Below, piece by piece: positions 48,201-55,887 of a DNA stretch of 64,000 nucleotides. Under the pieces are notes generated by a model that worked only from the letters and a program-made list of their open reading frames with translations, was not told the DNA's origin and did not search any database. The stretch comes from Phocaeicola plebeius DSM 17135 (lineage in GTDB: Bacteria > Bacteroidota > Bacteroidia > Bacteroidales > Bacteroidaceae), in contig NZ_DS990134.1 in the NCBI RefSeq assembly GCF_000187895.1, positions 496,001 through 560,000 of the forward strand, in the 5' to 3' direction. The position numbers and the translations under genes were made by a program. How positions within the stretch are numbered: the first letter of the stretch is position 1; the number at the start of each line of letters is the position of its first letter.

Positions 48201-48296
48201 GAAATTCTGTTGTCCTCTTCTTACAATGGTAATGCCAGTGGATTTGGCTATCCTACCGTAAGACGTTTCTCTGTAGGATTGAATGTTAACTTCTAA
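45255..48296 (+). CDS. SusC-like TonB-dependent outer-membrane transporter (locus C)
   Basis: This 1013-residue protein has a signal peptide (about 1-28, ending PTFA). A carboxypeptidase-regulatory-like domain (about 45-120), the DEVVVVGYG element, a plug with GKIAGAVVVPTSGRPGDG and LKDGSATALYGSRGANGV, and a barrel ending in VGLNVNF follow. It should import the oligosaccharide bound by the SusD encoded 27 bases downstream. Codon use is closer to the core genome than in PUL A or the SusCD pair of PUL B, suggesting longer residence or a different origin. There is no STN domain. Confidence 0.93.
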   Translation: MKMRKTNNVSRLMVLASALYCASLPTFATSTVPESMASVVQQTTKLKGVVLDAKTGEPIIGANVLIKGTAVGTITDFDGNYEFEGTVGAKLVISFVGYKSIEVTATAHNQTIKLSEDSEALDEVVVVGYGMQRKSSITGSISSVKADKLKDITTPSVANMLQGKIAGAVVVPTSGRPGDGVSIRVRGIGSIRGNVEPLWVIDGVVGASSADLNPNDIESISILKDGSATALYGSRGANGVIQVTTKRATSGPSQIDLSVKFGVSQLQKGNLEMMSGAEYYDYVRTAYENAGTLDAQGWLQPYLRNRNFDWWDLATQNALTQNYNIGYRYGNEKIKAYLSADYYSEEGTIKGFDYDRFTIRSNTDYVVNDRLTLKSKISASYKETNNQEYSLAHTSYTPWDTPWDSQGNLKDGTQGVPTAADAPTANPDDYWYSDGGSNFLYDRALNWGKTRSNGLDLGLGLDFKIIDGLTFESNNRVGFSNNYSNSYVDPNSRSGAGTSGSYYDGQSNTRSIYTSQLLRFLKTFGEKHEINAYLGYDYDEYRYWDLSATAYKIFQGAEIINAGADDPTASGTKSESKNAAIYLNVNYSFDSKYLIQGMVRRDGSSKFGSDKRWATFWSVGAGWNMHKEKFLSQVEWINELKPRVSYGISGNQPGGAYEWATIFGYTSQYANEIAFLSNYQGNPDLSWEETANFDAGIDIRLFDRVSITLDYYLKKVKNLIYLRHLPAVTGFNRQTANNGKMENSGVELTITPELIKTKDWYWDISFNMGYNRNEVTYLPDGDDLTMQAVAVGYPYMNWYMKEWAGVDTMTGTPLWFKVDPDTGVKTVTGNYNEATNVLLDASPTPKVTGGLSTNLSWKGLSLNANFTFSAGAKIYNSMRAGALDRDAERPSQPAMKLPDGWSRWEKPGDIATHPQLRAGGNNGASNTSTRYLENGDYFKLKTLTLSYSLPKKWLHSLKISGANISVSGENLFTITKFSGQDPEILLSSSYNGNASGFGYPTVRRFSVGLNVNF

Positions 48297-48323
48297 GTAC
48301 TGATAAAACAATAAGATAAAATT

Positions 48324-50123
48324 ATGAAACTGAAATATACATTAGGAGCCTTGGTGGCTGCGTTTGCATTGGCAGGCTGCAGCTTGGACGTGAATATGTA
48401 CGACGGTGTGACGGGTGAGGACGTAACAGCCCGTAACATTGTGGAATTATCGCAAGGCAGTTACAGCATGTTGAAATACGATGGCGGACTGATTGATTAT
48501 GGATATTATTTCTGGGCTTATGGTGCTGACGACCTTTCATGGGGTGGTACTTCTACTGACGAGAAATTCGATATCTACGACTATAGCCGTAAAATCACCA
48601 GTTCAGTTACGGAATATGCTTGGGAGTTGGGTTATCGTACTATCGGTAACTGTAACAGGGTGATTGAGATGGGAGCCGAACTGGGTGCGGACATCACTGA
48701 CGAGGAAAAAGTCATTGTCGGTGAGAATTACTATCTCCGTGCCTTGTCTTATTTCCTGTTGGTGAACGAATTCGCCCAGCCTTATTCCAATAATCCTACG
48801 CAAAATCCGGGGTTGCCATTGAAGCTTACTAGCGATCCGAACGACTTGCCAAAATTCCGTTCTACGGTAGCCGAAATCTATGATCAGGTTGTGAAGGATT
48901 TGAAGGATGCCATTACTTATATGACTTTGCCGTCAGGGCTTAGACCGAAAAATAGTTGCTATGCTACCAAAGAAGCAGCTCAGGCATTATTGGCCCGCGT
49001 GTATTTGTACATGGAAAATTGGGATGGTGCTTGGGATATGGCTAATGAAGTTATTAATTCTGGTCGTTTTAGCTTGCTTCAGGGCAATGATTATAAAATC
49101 TATTCTCAGTTTGCTCCTGAAGATAATTCTGAAACCATTTTTGCTGTACGTCGTACAAAACTGAAAGACGATGGAGGATCTGGAAGAATGGGAGGTCTGT
49201 ACATTCAGGTAGACAATAATGGCTGGGAGGAAATGTATGCTTCTGCTCCTTACCTGAATTTGCTGGAGTTGTATTTGGATGAACAAGGTTATCCTAAGGA
49301 TTTGCGTAGTAGCTTCATTACCAAACGTTATGTAGAGGACGGAACGGATACCTCCAAGTATCCTATCACCGGTAATCCGGAACGGAATTATCAGGACTGG
49401 ACCTTTGTGTATGCAGCTAAGCAGGCAGGTGCTAACGCCAATTATGAATACCGTCAGATTTCTGTCACCAAGCAGAACGACGGAACCTATGCCATGAGTG
49501 CGGACGATGCTGCTAATTTCCGGAGTGCAACTATCCAGTCGGAACCTTATAACCTGGGAACTCGCTATTATGTACAGGCTTCGGACGGTACAAAGTATGT
49601 AGGCCGTATCGAGCCGCGTGTGTACGATGCCAAAACGCTTCGTCAGAAGGAGGCTATGTTCCTGGTATATGCCATCAATAAATGTTCTTATCAGGAGCAG
49701 TATTATCATTTGTGGTCACCCATTATCTCTCGCTTGGCTGAAATGTATCTGATTCGTGCTGAGGCTAATCTGGAGAAAGGTGGAGATACACAGACTACTC
49801 TTGATGATGTGAACGTGATTCGTAGCAGAGCCGGTATTCCTGAATGGACACTGGAAAATATCCAGACTGCTGAAAACGGCCAGCCGAAGGATATACATAA
49901 GATTATTGAAGAAGAACGTATGCTGGAATTTGCATGGGAAGGTCTCCGTCGATTCGACGTGTTCCGCTGGCGTCATACGCTCGACCGTAAATATCCGGGT
50001 GGACATACGTTAAGACAAGGTGACCGCTACCTGGAGATCCCTTATAATTCTCCTTCTGTATGCGAGTACATTCCACAGGCTCAATATGATGCATATCCTT
50101 ACGATTTAGGACAGAATCCCTAA
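48324..50123 (+). CDS. SusD-like surface glycan-binding lipoprotein (locus C)
   Basis: This 599-residue protein has a lipoprotein signal with lipidated C19 (LAGCSLDV). SusD/RagB features include the ENYYLRALSYFLLVNEFAQPY segment near residue 132, a RVYLYMENWDGAWDMANEVI TPR helix pair near residue 225, and SRLAEMYLIRAEANLEKGGD near residue 470, followed by VIRSRAG and EEERMLEFAWEGLRRFDVFRW. It binds glycan at the surface as the lid of the upstream SusC. A hairpin at 50154-50186 separates it from the lipoprotein gene. Confidence 0.93.
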   Translation: MKLKYTLGALVAAFALAGCSLDVNMYDGVTGEDVTARNIVELSQGSYSMLKYDGGLIDYGYYFWAYGADDLSWGGTSTDEKFDIYDYSRKITSSVTEYAWELGYRTIGNCNRVIEMGAELGADITDEEKVIVGENYYLRALSYFLLVNEFAQPYSNNPTQNPGLPLKLTSDPNDLPKFRSTVAEIYDQVVKDLKDAITYMTLPSGLRPKNSCYATKEAAQALLARVYLYMENWDGAWDMANEVINSGRFSLLQGNDYKIYSQFAPEDNSETIFAVRRTKLKDDGGSGRMGGLYIQVDNNGWEEMYASAPYLNLLELYLDEQGYPKDLRSSFITKRYVEDGTDTSKYPITGNPERNYQDWTFVYAAKQAGANANYEYRQISVTKQNDGTYAMSADDAANFRSATIQSEPYNLGTRYYVQASDGTKYVGRIEPRVYDAKTLRQKEAMFLVYAINKCSYQEQYYHLWSPIISRLAEMYLIRAEANLEKGGDTQTTLDDVNVIRSRAGIPEWTLENIQTAENGQPKDIHKIIEEERMLEFAWEGLRRFDVFRWRHTLDRKYPGGHTLRQGDRYLEIPYNSPSVCEYIPQAQYDAYPYDLGQNP

Positions 50124-50153
50124 TGAACATAAATAGGAGGATTTAGAAATAGG

Positions 50154-50186
50154 ACTACCTGCCTTTCCCTCAGAGAGGCAGGTAGT
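50154..50186 (+). terminator. Intercistronic hairpin after locus C SusD
   Basis: A stem of 11 perfect pairs extended to 14 with one G-U (50154-50167 with 50173-50186) and a 5-base loop. No T run follows, so it may be an RNA-processing or partial termination site before the lipoprotein gene. Confidence 0.45.
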
Positions 50187-50228
50187 ATTTGGGAATCATA
50201 ATTTTTTATACATAACAGAAACTGTAAA

Positions 50229-51068
50229 ATGAAAAAAATATCATATTTTTTGTCGCTTCTCTTACTGGCCTTGTTCTGTGGCTGTAAGGAACAAGAACAA
50301 CCTTATGTGGGTTACATTATCATTGAACGGGCCGTGCTTGACGCAGCTGAAGGTTCTACTACTACGTTGACGGCCGATACGGATATTCCTTCTGAAATGA
50401 TTTTTACCATGGAAGACGGAGTGGACTGGTGTACAGTATCAGCGTCAGGTAAAGAGATTACCGTAAAAGCAACTAAGGCCAATCCGGATCCTTCGAATTT
50501 CCGTACTGCTACTATTCAGGTGAGATGTGGCTATCGTACAACTTCTTTCACGGTGTTACAGAAGTATGAAGGTCAGACTACATTGCAATATGACTGGACT
50601 AAATGGACAGCTACAGGCTCTGACGTAGAAGCGGGCGACGGAGGAGGTTATCCCAGTCTGTTTACCGATGACCGTACCCAATTCTGGCACAGTGCTTATT
50701 CCGGTGGAAATGCACCGCTTCCTCATACGCTGGTCATCGATATGCAGGAAGAACTGGAATGTATCAGTTTTGCTATTGGCCGTCGTGCATACGGGGAAAA
50801 TAATTATCCTACAGTAAAGACCTTGCAATTGTGGGTTAGCACCGACAATGAGAATTTCACTCAAGTGGGTGGATTTACATTTGCTTTGCCATGGCAAGCT
50901 CCTGATGGTACAATCGTAACAGGAAACAGTCCGTTAGTTCCAGCTGAAGAGGTTATTTCATTGGCTGAACCTGTGCTAGCCCGTTATGTCAAACTGATCA
51001 TCACAGAAACCAATAATGATACCGGAGTTTGTCAGGTATCTTACTTTAAAGCATACGGAAAGATTTAA
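50229..51068 (+). CDS. Surface glycan-binding lipoprotein with BACON and F5/8-type C domains
   Basis: This 279-residue protein has a lipoprotein signal with the likely lipidated C19 (CGCKEQEQ); the charged residues after it resemble the Bacteroidetes surface-export signal. Residues about 32-115 form a BACON domain (DGVDWCTVSASGKEITVK, FRTATIQVRCG, TTSFTVLQ). Residues about 120-279 look like a discoidin-type (F5/8 type C) carbohydrate-binding module, with FTDDRTQFWHSAYSGG, PHTLVIDM, VKTLQLWVSTDNENF and ARYVKLIITETNN. It lacks a catalytic domain. It is probably the surface glycan-binding protein of this locus, placed right after SusD as SGBPs usually are. Confidence 0.85.
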   Translation: MKKISYFLSLLLLALFCGCKEQEQPYVGYIIIERAVLDAAEGSTTTLTADTDIPSEMIFTMEDGVDWCTVSASGKEITVKATKANPDPSNFRTATIQVRCGYRTTSFTVLQKYEGQTTLQYDWTKWTATGSDVEAGDGGGYPSLFTDDRTQFWHSAYSGGNAPLPHTLVIDMQEELECISFAIGRRAYGENNYPTVKTLQLWVSTDNENFTQVGGFTFALPWQAPDGTIVTGNSPLVPAEEVISLAEPVLARYVKLIITETNNDTGVCQVSYFKAYGKI

Positions 51069-51129
51069 CTTCCTGTTTTCAGTTGTCTCCCTGAGGGGAG
51101 GGTTGACAGAAGAATATCTCTTTATACAG

Positions 51130-51160
51130 AAAGGCTATCCTCAGAATGAGGATAGCCTTT
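51130..51160 (+). terminator. Terminator after locus C lipoprotein gene
   Basis: A perfect 14-bp stem (51130-51143 with 51147-51160) with a 3-base GAA loop, ending in TTTCTT. It lies 62 bases after the lipoprotein stop. Confidence 0.85.
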
Positions 51161-51193
51161 CTTGTGTTGTATATCCTCTTGGAAAGAAAAGAA

Positions 51194-51234
51194 AAATCCC
51201 CCGCTTGTCACTTTTCAGAGCAAGCGGGGGATTT
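51194..51234 (-). terminator. Terminator after FKBP-type isomerase gene
   Basis: A perfect 14-bp stem (51194-51207 with 51221-51234) containing CCCCC/GGGGG, with a 13-base loop. On the minus strand it is followed by TTCTTTTC after a T-rich end, as needed for the isomerase operon. Confidence 0.88.
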
Positions 51235-51258
51235 CCGAAATATATACGGGGAAGTGTA

Positions 51259-52113
51259 TTATTTCTCGATATCTACCAATTCTACTTCAAAAATCAAAGT
51301 AGAGAAAGGTTTGATTTTACCAGCTTCCTGTGCACCGTATCCCAGTTCCTGAGGAATATACAATTCCCATTTAGAACCTACCGGCATCATCTTCAGTGCT
51401 TCAGTCCATCCCGGAATTACGCGGTTAACGGCCAATGTAATAGGCTCTTTAGAAGAGTCGAATTCAGTACCGTCAATCATTGTACCTTTGTAGTTTACTT
51501 TTACGCGTGAAGTATCAGCAGGCAAAGCTCCTGTACCCTTAGTGATAATTTTGTACTGCAAACCGCTGGCAGTTGTCTGAATACCTTCTTTGCTCTTGTT
51601 GTTAGCCAAGAATTCTTCATTCTGTTTCTTGTAGTCTGCATATTTAGCTTCCAATGCTTTTGATTTGATCAGTTCTGCTTTCAGACGTACATAAGCACTT
51701 GCAGAGTCTGTAGTTACGATGCTCTGTTTCTTTACAGCTGCGATGAAGCCAGCCAAGAAGTTATCTTTGTTCAGTGACTGAACAGAGTCCTGTCCGAAAA
51801 TCTGACGGTTGTTATAGTCGAACATGTCACCGCTTACCTGCTGGCCAATCTGCATACCTGCCAAATAAGCTTTCTGCTTAGCGTCAGTTTCCTTGCAACC
51901 TTGTTCCAGACCTTTGATGAAGTCTGCTACATATGCTGAATCTACTCCCAGACGACCCTGTACATATTCCATCAATCCCTGAGTGTTTGTAACACCCATC
52001 ATATAAGACAAAGAGTCTACATCACTTTTCAGGTTTGCTTTCGGTCCCTGTGCTGTACATGATGCCAGGCTGGCTGCAGCGGCAAGCATCATAAAGAATG
52101 TACCTTTTTTCAT
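51259..52113 (-). CDS. FKBP-type peptidyl-prolyl isomerase lipoprotein
   Basis: This 284-residue protein has a lipoprotein signal (lipidated C19, LASCTAQG). An N-terminal helical FKBP_N dimerisation domain (about 30-175) resembles FkpA/Mip, and a C-terminal FKBP domain (about 190-284) has VKVNYKGTMIDGTEFDSS, VIPGWTEAL, GSKWELYIPQELGYG and LIFEVELVDI. It should catalyse proline isomerisation during folding of envelope proteins. It lies 12 bases after a second FKBP gene; the C-terminal halves are close paralogues, so tandem duplication is likely. Confidence 0.93.
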   Translation of the reverse strand: MKKGTFFMMLAAAASLASCTAQGPKANLKSDVDSLSYMMGVTNTQGLMEYVQGRLGVDSAYVADFIKGLEQGCKETDAKQKAYLAGMQIGQQVSGDMFDYNNRQIFGQDSVQSLNKDNFLAGFIAAVKKQSIVTTDSASAYVRLKAELIKSKALEAKYADYKKQNEEFLANNKSKEGIQTTASGLQYKIITKGTGALPADTSRVKVNYKGTMIDGTEFDSSKEPITLAVNRVIPGWTEALKMMPVGSKWELYIPQELGYGAQEAGKIKPFSTLIFEVELVDIEK

Positions 52114-52125
52114 TTGCTTTATTTT

Positions 52126-52710
52126 TTATAATACTTCAATTAATTCTACTTCGAAAATCAATGTGCTGTGCGGCGGAATCATTTCGCCTGCACCCTGTGC
52201 ACCGTATGCCAGGTCGGACGGAATATAGAGTTTCCATTTAGCACCTTCTGACATCAGTTGCAGTGCTTCCACCCATCCTTTGATTACCTGGTTCACGCCG
52301 AATACAGCCGGTTCACCACGTTTGATAGAACTGTCGAACAATGTGCCGTCAATCAATGTTCCTTCATAATGGCAACGTACACGGTCAGTTGCTTTCGGTT
52401 TTTTACCGTTTCCTTCAGTGATTACTTCGTACTGCAATCCACTTGGCAAAGTTACGATATGCGGGTTTTTCTTGTTTTCTTCTAAGAAAGCCTTTCCCTT
52501 TTCTATATTTTCTGCGTTTATTTTCTCTTCTAATTCTGTGAAATATTTGTTGACGATTTCACGTGCTTCATTGTGAGAAATTGCAGTTTGGTTTCCTTCC
52601 AATACGTCTTTGATAGCCTGTGCAAAGTCATTTACATCAATTGAACGAGCACCCATGCTCAATAGATTTTGGCCAATCCCCAGACCAATGGCGTAGCTAA
52701 ATTTATCCAT
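52126..52710 (-). CDS. FKBP-type peptidyl-prolyl isomerase, cytoplasmic form
   Basis: I chose the ATG at 52710, which gives 194 residues starting MDKFSYAIG. An upstream ATG at 52749 would put the start just 5' of the start expected from the -7 box at 52747-52754, so it is unlikely. Residues 1-85 are a helical FKBP_N-like domain (YAIGLGIGQNLLSMG). Residues about 100-194 form the FKBP fold (VRCHYEGTLIDGTLFDSS, VIKGWVEALQLM, KLYIPSDLAYGAQG, LIFEVELIEV). No signal peptide is present, unlike the downstream paralogue, so it should act in the cytosol. Confidence 0.92.
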   Translation of the reverse strand: MDKFSYAIGLGIGQNLLSMGARSIDVNDFAQAIKDVLEGNQTAISHNEAREIVNKYFTELEEKINAENIEKGKAFLEENKKNPHIVTLPSGLQYEVITEGNGKKPKATDRVRCHYEGTLIDGTLFDSSIKRGEPAVFGVNQVIKGWVEALQLMSEGAKWKLYIPSDLAYGAQGAGEMIPPHSTLIFEVELIEVL

Positions 52711-52746
52711 AAACAGATTTTGTATTAATAAATGATTAACGGGGAG

Positions 52747-52754
52747 CAAAGGTA
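52747..52754 (-). promoter_or_regulatory. -7 box of the FKBP operon
   Basis: TACCTTTG on the minus strand matches TAnnTTTG exactly, 36 bases before the chosen start at 52710. Confidence 0.55.
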
Positions 52755-52798
52755 TCTTTTTTCTGTGAATGTGAGGAATTTTGATTGATAAAATTTCT

Positions 52799-52806
52799 TA
52801 TTTTTG
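52799..52806 (+). promoter_or_regulatory. -7 box of the SIR2 gene
   Basis: TATTTTTG on the plus strand matches TAnnTTTG; a TTTG lies 15 bases upstream (52780-52783), slightly closer than usual. The ATG follows 51 bases later. Confidence 0.5.
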
Positions 52807-52857
52807 GACGATGAAACTTTTTAATGATAATGTATCTAAAATCAGGAGGATAAGAAG

Positions 52858-53565
52858 ATGAAAAATCTGGTAGTATTGACAGGAGCCGGCATGAGTGCGG
52901 AAAGTGGAATCAGTACGTTTCGTGATGCAGGAGGGCTTTGGGACCAGTATCCGGTGGAGCAGGTGGCTACCCCTGAAGGATATGCTGCCAATCCGAAGCT
53001 GGTGATTAATTTTTACAATGAACGCAGAAAACAGCTGCTTGAGGTGAAGCCGAACAGAGGACATGAACTTTTAGCAGAGCTGGAGAAATATTTTCATGTG
53101 ACCGTGATTACCCAGAATGTAGATAATCTGCATGAACGTGCAGGGAGTACGGAAGTGATTCACCTGCATGGAGAACTAACAAAGGTGACTTCCAGCTTTC
53201 AGCCCAATAATCCACGTTTTATAAAAGAGCTTAAGCCGGAGGAATATGAGGTGCGGATGGGAGACAAGGCCCCCGACGGTTCGCAGTTCCGTCCTTTTAT
53301 TGTCTGGTTTGGAGAAGCGGTGCCCATGATTGAAACAGCTATCGACTATGTGGATAAAGCGGATATATTTGTGATAATCGGTACTTCGCTGAATGTATAC
53401 CCTGCTGCCGGTTTGTTGAACTATGTACATCCTGGGGTACCAGTTTATCTGATAGACCCTAAGGAAGTGCGCATTGCTTCCGGACGCGCGGTACGTGTGA
53501 TTCAGAAAGGGGCTTCCGAAGGAATGGAAGAATTGAAAAAAATGTTATTGGAAATACGAGATTAA
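52858..53565 (+). CDS. cobB: SIR2-family NAD-dependent protein deacylase (class III type, zinc cysteines absent)
   Basis: This 235-residue protein has the NAD-binding GAGMSAESGISTFR (9-22), QNVDN (86-90), the catalytic histidine H104 in HLHGE, and IVWFGE and GTSLNVYPAAGL downstream. The Y53-x-x-R56 pair in FYNERR is the class III signature that favours acyl groups such as succinyl. The stretch after HGE, where CobB normally carries zinc-binding cysteines, contains no cysteine at all (ELTKVTSSFQPNNPRF onward). The fold would then have to be stable without zinc. It should remove acyl groups from lysines using NAD. It is divergent from the FKBP operon. Confidence 0.88.
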   Translation: MKNLVVLTGAGMSAESGISTFRDAGGLWDQYPVEQVATPEGYAANPKLVINFYNERRKQLLEVKPNRGHELLAELEKYFHVTVITQNVDNLHERAGSTEVIHLHGELTKVTSSFQPNNPRFIKELKPEEYEVRMGDKAPDGSQFRPFIVWFGEAVPMIETAIDYVDKADIFVIIGTSLNVYPAAGLLNYVHPGVPVYLIDPKEVRIASGRAVRVIQKGASEGMEELKKMLLEIRD

Positions 53566-53641
53566 ACAAATTCTTTCTATATTTGTTATCATTTTAAACT
53601 GAGAATAGATACTAATTATTATTTTAATAAACTGACTGATT

Positions 53642-53806
53642 ATGAAAAAGTACATTTGCACAGTATGTGATTGGGTTTACGATCCGGAAGTAGGGGATTC
53701 AGAAGGTGGAATTGCTCCGGGTACAGCTTTTGAAGATATTCCTGAAGACTGGGTTTGCCCGGTTTGCGGAGTTGGAAAAGAAGATTTTCAGGTAGTAGAA
53801 GATTAA
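53642..53806 (+). CDS. Rubredoxin
   Basis: This is a 54-residue protein. The four iron-ligating cysteines are C6 and C9 ([12 protein letters not shown]) and C39 and C42 ([13 protein letters not shown]), the exact rubredoxin pattern, with an acidic overall composition. It transfers single electrons, in anaerobes often to rubrerythrin or superoxide reductase. It lies 76 bases after the SIR2 gene and is followed by a strong terminator shared with the convergent MutS-like gene. It is certain despite its small size. Confidence 0.96.
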   Translation: MKKYICTVCDWVYDPEVGDSEGGIAPGTAFEDIPEDWVCPVCGVGKEDFQVVED

Positions 53807-53825
53807 TAAACTTTTCTTGATAAGG

Positions 53826-53870
53826 ACGGCCTTCTAAAAAGTATGCCATATACTTTTAGAAGGCCGTTTT
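53826..53870. terminator. Bidirectional terminator between rubredoxin and MutS-like gene
   Basis: A 14-bp perfect stem (53826-53839 with 53854-53867) continues, after one unpaired A, into four further pairs (53841-53844 with 53850-53853) and a 5-base loop; TTTT follows on the plus strand. Confidence 0.9.
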
Positions 53871-53878
53871 CATATCTT

Positions 53879-55675
53879 TTATTCTTGTAGAATAATGCCC
53901 ATTTTTTTCATCAGAAAACAGGCGTTCATGTTTTGAGCCACTCCTTCACGCAATTTATAGGAAAAGGTGAGCTCATTATCTTTTATATCGGCTTCGAAAC
54001 AGTAATTCCGTATTTCTTCAGGAAACTGTTTGATGAGGCTTCCTAACAGAAGATCGTGTGTGGCTATAATGCCGTTGGCTTTCAGTTGCATAAACTGACG
54101 AATCAGGTCAAAAGAGCCTTTCTGTTTGTCCATGGAGTTGGTCCCTTTCAATATCTCATCCAGAATAATAAATAGTTGTTGTCCTTGATTCAGCAGATCG
54201 ATAATGCGTTTCAACCGCTTCAGTTCAGCGAAGAAGTATGATTCATTGTCGGAAAGTGAATCGGAGGTGCGTAGACTGGTAATGAGTTGGTTAGGGTGAA
54301 GCTTGAGCTTTTCGCAGCATACAGGGGCTCCGACGCAGGCCAGCAGGTAATTCACGCCGATAGTTCGCAGGTAAGTGCTTTTCCCGGCCATATTGGCTCC
54401 GGTAATAATCAGGAAAAACGGACGTGACGGAATGGTAGCATCGTTTTTCACGCATTGGGAAGCTGGCATAAGGGGATGCCCCATTTGTGTGGCCAGAAAG
54501 CAGAAAGGCTTTTCTGTCAGTTCCGGGTAGGTATATTGCGGATGGTTGTAGGCAAAAGTACCTAGTGAACATAAGGCATCCAGTTCACCCACAGTTTCCA
54601 GCCATTCGCTGATATACTGTCCGTAGCGTACTTTCCATCGTTCTATGCGGACAATTTCCTGAAGCTGGAAAAAGATGCTTCCTTCCAATAACACATAAAG
54701 GAACTGGTTGTTGCGTAAATCAAGTCGGTCGAGTTCTTTGGATAATTGTTGCAGAGCCTGTACAGGTGACTGCCCGTTCAGGTTGAATCGCTCCATCAGT
54801 TCCAGCATATCAGCTGACTTCCAGTCTTCTGCTTTTGCCAAGGCGATGAGCCGAGCATATCCGTTCAGGCTTTTCAACTGCTTTCCGTAAGTCTCCTGTA
54901 TGTAGGTGGCCCGTTTGATAATTCCAAAACTGAGAACCAGGAAGATACCGAATGAAAGTCCTAGACAGGAAAATGAAGTCCATCCGATAAGGGAAGTTAT
55001 CAACAAGAGGCTGTTAATAACTGGTACTCCCCAGATAAAGGCTTTCACCCATCCGGCGTGCAGGTATTGTGCGGGACTCTGACTCCATGCTTGTATTTTT
55101 TCAGCATCGGATGACTGGCCGTGGTGCACCAGTCCTGCTACGCGGAACTGTTCGCGAAACAAGGTATGTTCGCTTATTTCCCGTACCATTTCCTGCCGTT
55201 TTTCGATGGAAGTTTTTTTGTGCAGATGGTTTTGCAGCCATTTTGCCAGACGGTCTTTTCCGAAAAAAGTACAAGTACGGTTGATTGACTGGAACAGGGA
55301 GCGTCGCCCGAATATATCCAGGTCGAATGAATAGGGATGCTCCGGATTGACGTATTCTTTCCCGTCCTCAAAAGAACTGTAATCACCGGAAAGGGCTTGC
55401 AGCTCTTCTTGTATGATACGTGCCTGTGTTTCCAGCCATTCTTTGCGGATAAAAAAGTGGTTGTGTATTTTTACCAAAATAAAGAGCGGAAGGAAGGTAA
55501 GACAGATACAGATAATTAGCAGAGGGGTTTGACTAAAGAAAAAGTAGATTCCTGCTACTCCTGCTACGAATAAGGCAAGGCGTAACATACTGATGCGGAA
55601 GATTTGCTTCTTTACCTGTTGTAATTGTCCTTTGGTAAGGGACAGTCTTTCGGTGTAGTGGTTTTCTGGATTCAT
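53879..55675 (-). CDS. Membrane-associated MutS-like ATPase
   Basis: This 598-residue protein ends in a MutS family V ATPase: Walker A GANMAGKST (426-434), the SLSDNESYFFAELKR segment, Walker B LFIILDEILKGTN near residue 500, and the TTHDL-like IIATHDLLLGSL. A lever/clamp-like helical part precedes it (about 270-400). The N terminus does not contain the mismatch-recognition domain. Instead it has two hydrophobic stretches at about 30-72 and two more at about 210-250, predicted to be membrane helices. No Smr endonuclease domain is present. It therefore is not MutS or MutS2 proper; role unknown. Confidence 0.85.
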   Translation of the reverse strand: MNPENHYTERLSLTKGQLQQVKKQIFRISMLRLALFVAGVAGIYFFFSQTPLLIICICLTFLPLFILVKIHNHFFIRKEWLETQARIIQEELQALSGDYSSFEDGKEYVNPEHPYSFDLDIFGRRSLFQSINRTCTFFGKDRLAKWLQNHLHKKTSIEKRQEMVREISEHTLFREQFRVAGLVHHGQSSDAEKIQAWSQSPAQYLHAGWVKAFIWGVPVINSLLLITSLIGWTSFSCLGLSFGIFLVLSFGIIKRATYIQETYGKQLKSLNGYARLIALAKAEDWKSADMLELMERFNLNGQSPVQALQQLSKELDRLDLRNNQFLYVLLEGSIFFQLQEIVRIERWKVRYGQYISEWLETVGELDALCSLGTFAYNHPQYTYPELTEKPFCFLATQMGHPLMPASQCVKNDATIPSRPFFLIITGANMAGKSTYLRTIGVNYLLACVGAPVCCEKLKLHPNQLITSLRTSDSLSDNESYFFAELKRLKRIIDLLNQGQQLFIILDEILKGTNSMDKQKGSFDLIRQFMQLKANGIIATHDLLLGSLIKQFPEEIRNYCFEADIKDNELTFSYKLREGVAQNMNACFLMKKMGIILQE

Positions 55676-55818
55676 GTTATTGTGTTTGTGTTAGTTGCGC
55701 AAAGGAACGAAAAACTCCAGATACATGACCGAAAAAACTGTTAAAAGAAGAAATCCATTTGTATAATTCATGAATAAATCCCTTCTTTGCAATGAAATCA
55801 AGAATATTTCTTATTAAA

Positions 55819-55867
55819 GTGTGCGCGGTAACGCGTTTTCTTTTTCAATAAATGCGTGTTCGCACAC
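55819..55867 (+). promoter_or_regulatory. Putative LacI-family operator region
   Basis: A perfect palindrome AACGCGTT (55830-55837) has the central CG typical of LacI-family operators. It is flanked by an inverted GTGTGCG (55819-55825) and CGCACAC (55861-55867). The region ends about 20 bases before the regulator start, so autoregulation is plausible. Confidence 0.4.
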
Positions 55868-55887
55868 ACGTGCCTTTGTGAAGTGCT

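Larger units (their letters stand above)
43139..51068. other. Locus C: GH110 with divergent SusC/SusD/BACON lipoprotein
   Basis: One exo-acting enzyme (GH110, minus) is divergent from a SusC-SusD-lipoprotein operon (plus). No regulator and no endo-acting enzyme is present. The 337-base divergent gap 44918-45254 contains a consensus -7 box on each strand. The grouping is by position only; GH110 could equally belong with the neighbouring GH29/GH2 genes. Confidence 0.55.

Noticed and set aside
51069..51258. A coding region (frame 51016-51510, plus) between locus C and the FKBP genes
   Set aside because: It contains two perfect terminator hairpins and is antisense to the FKBP gene.
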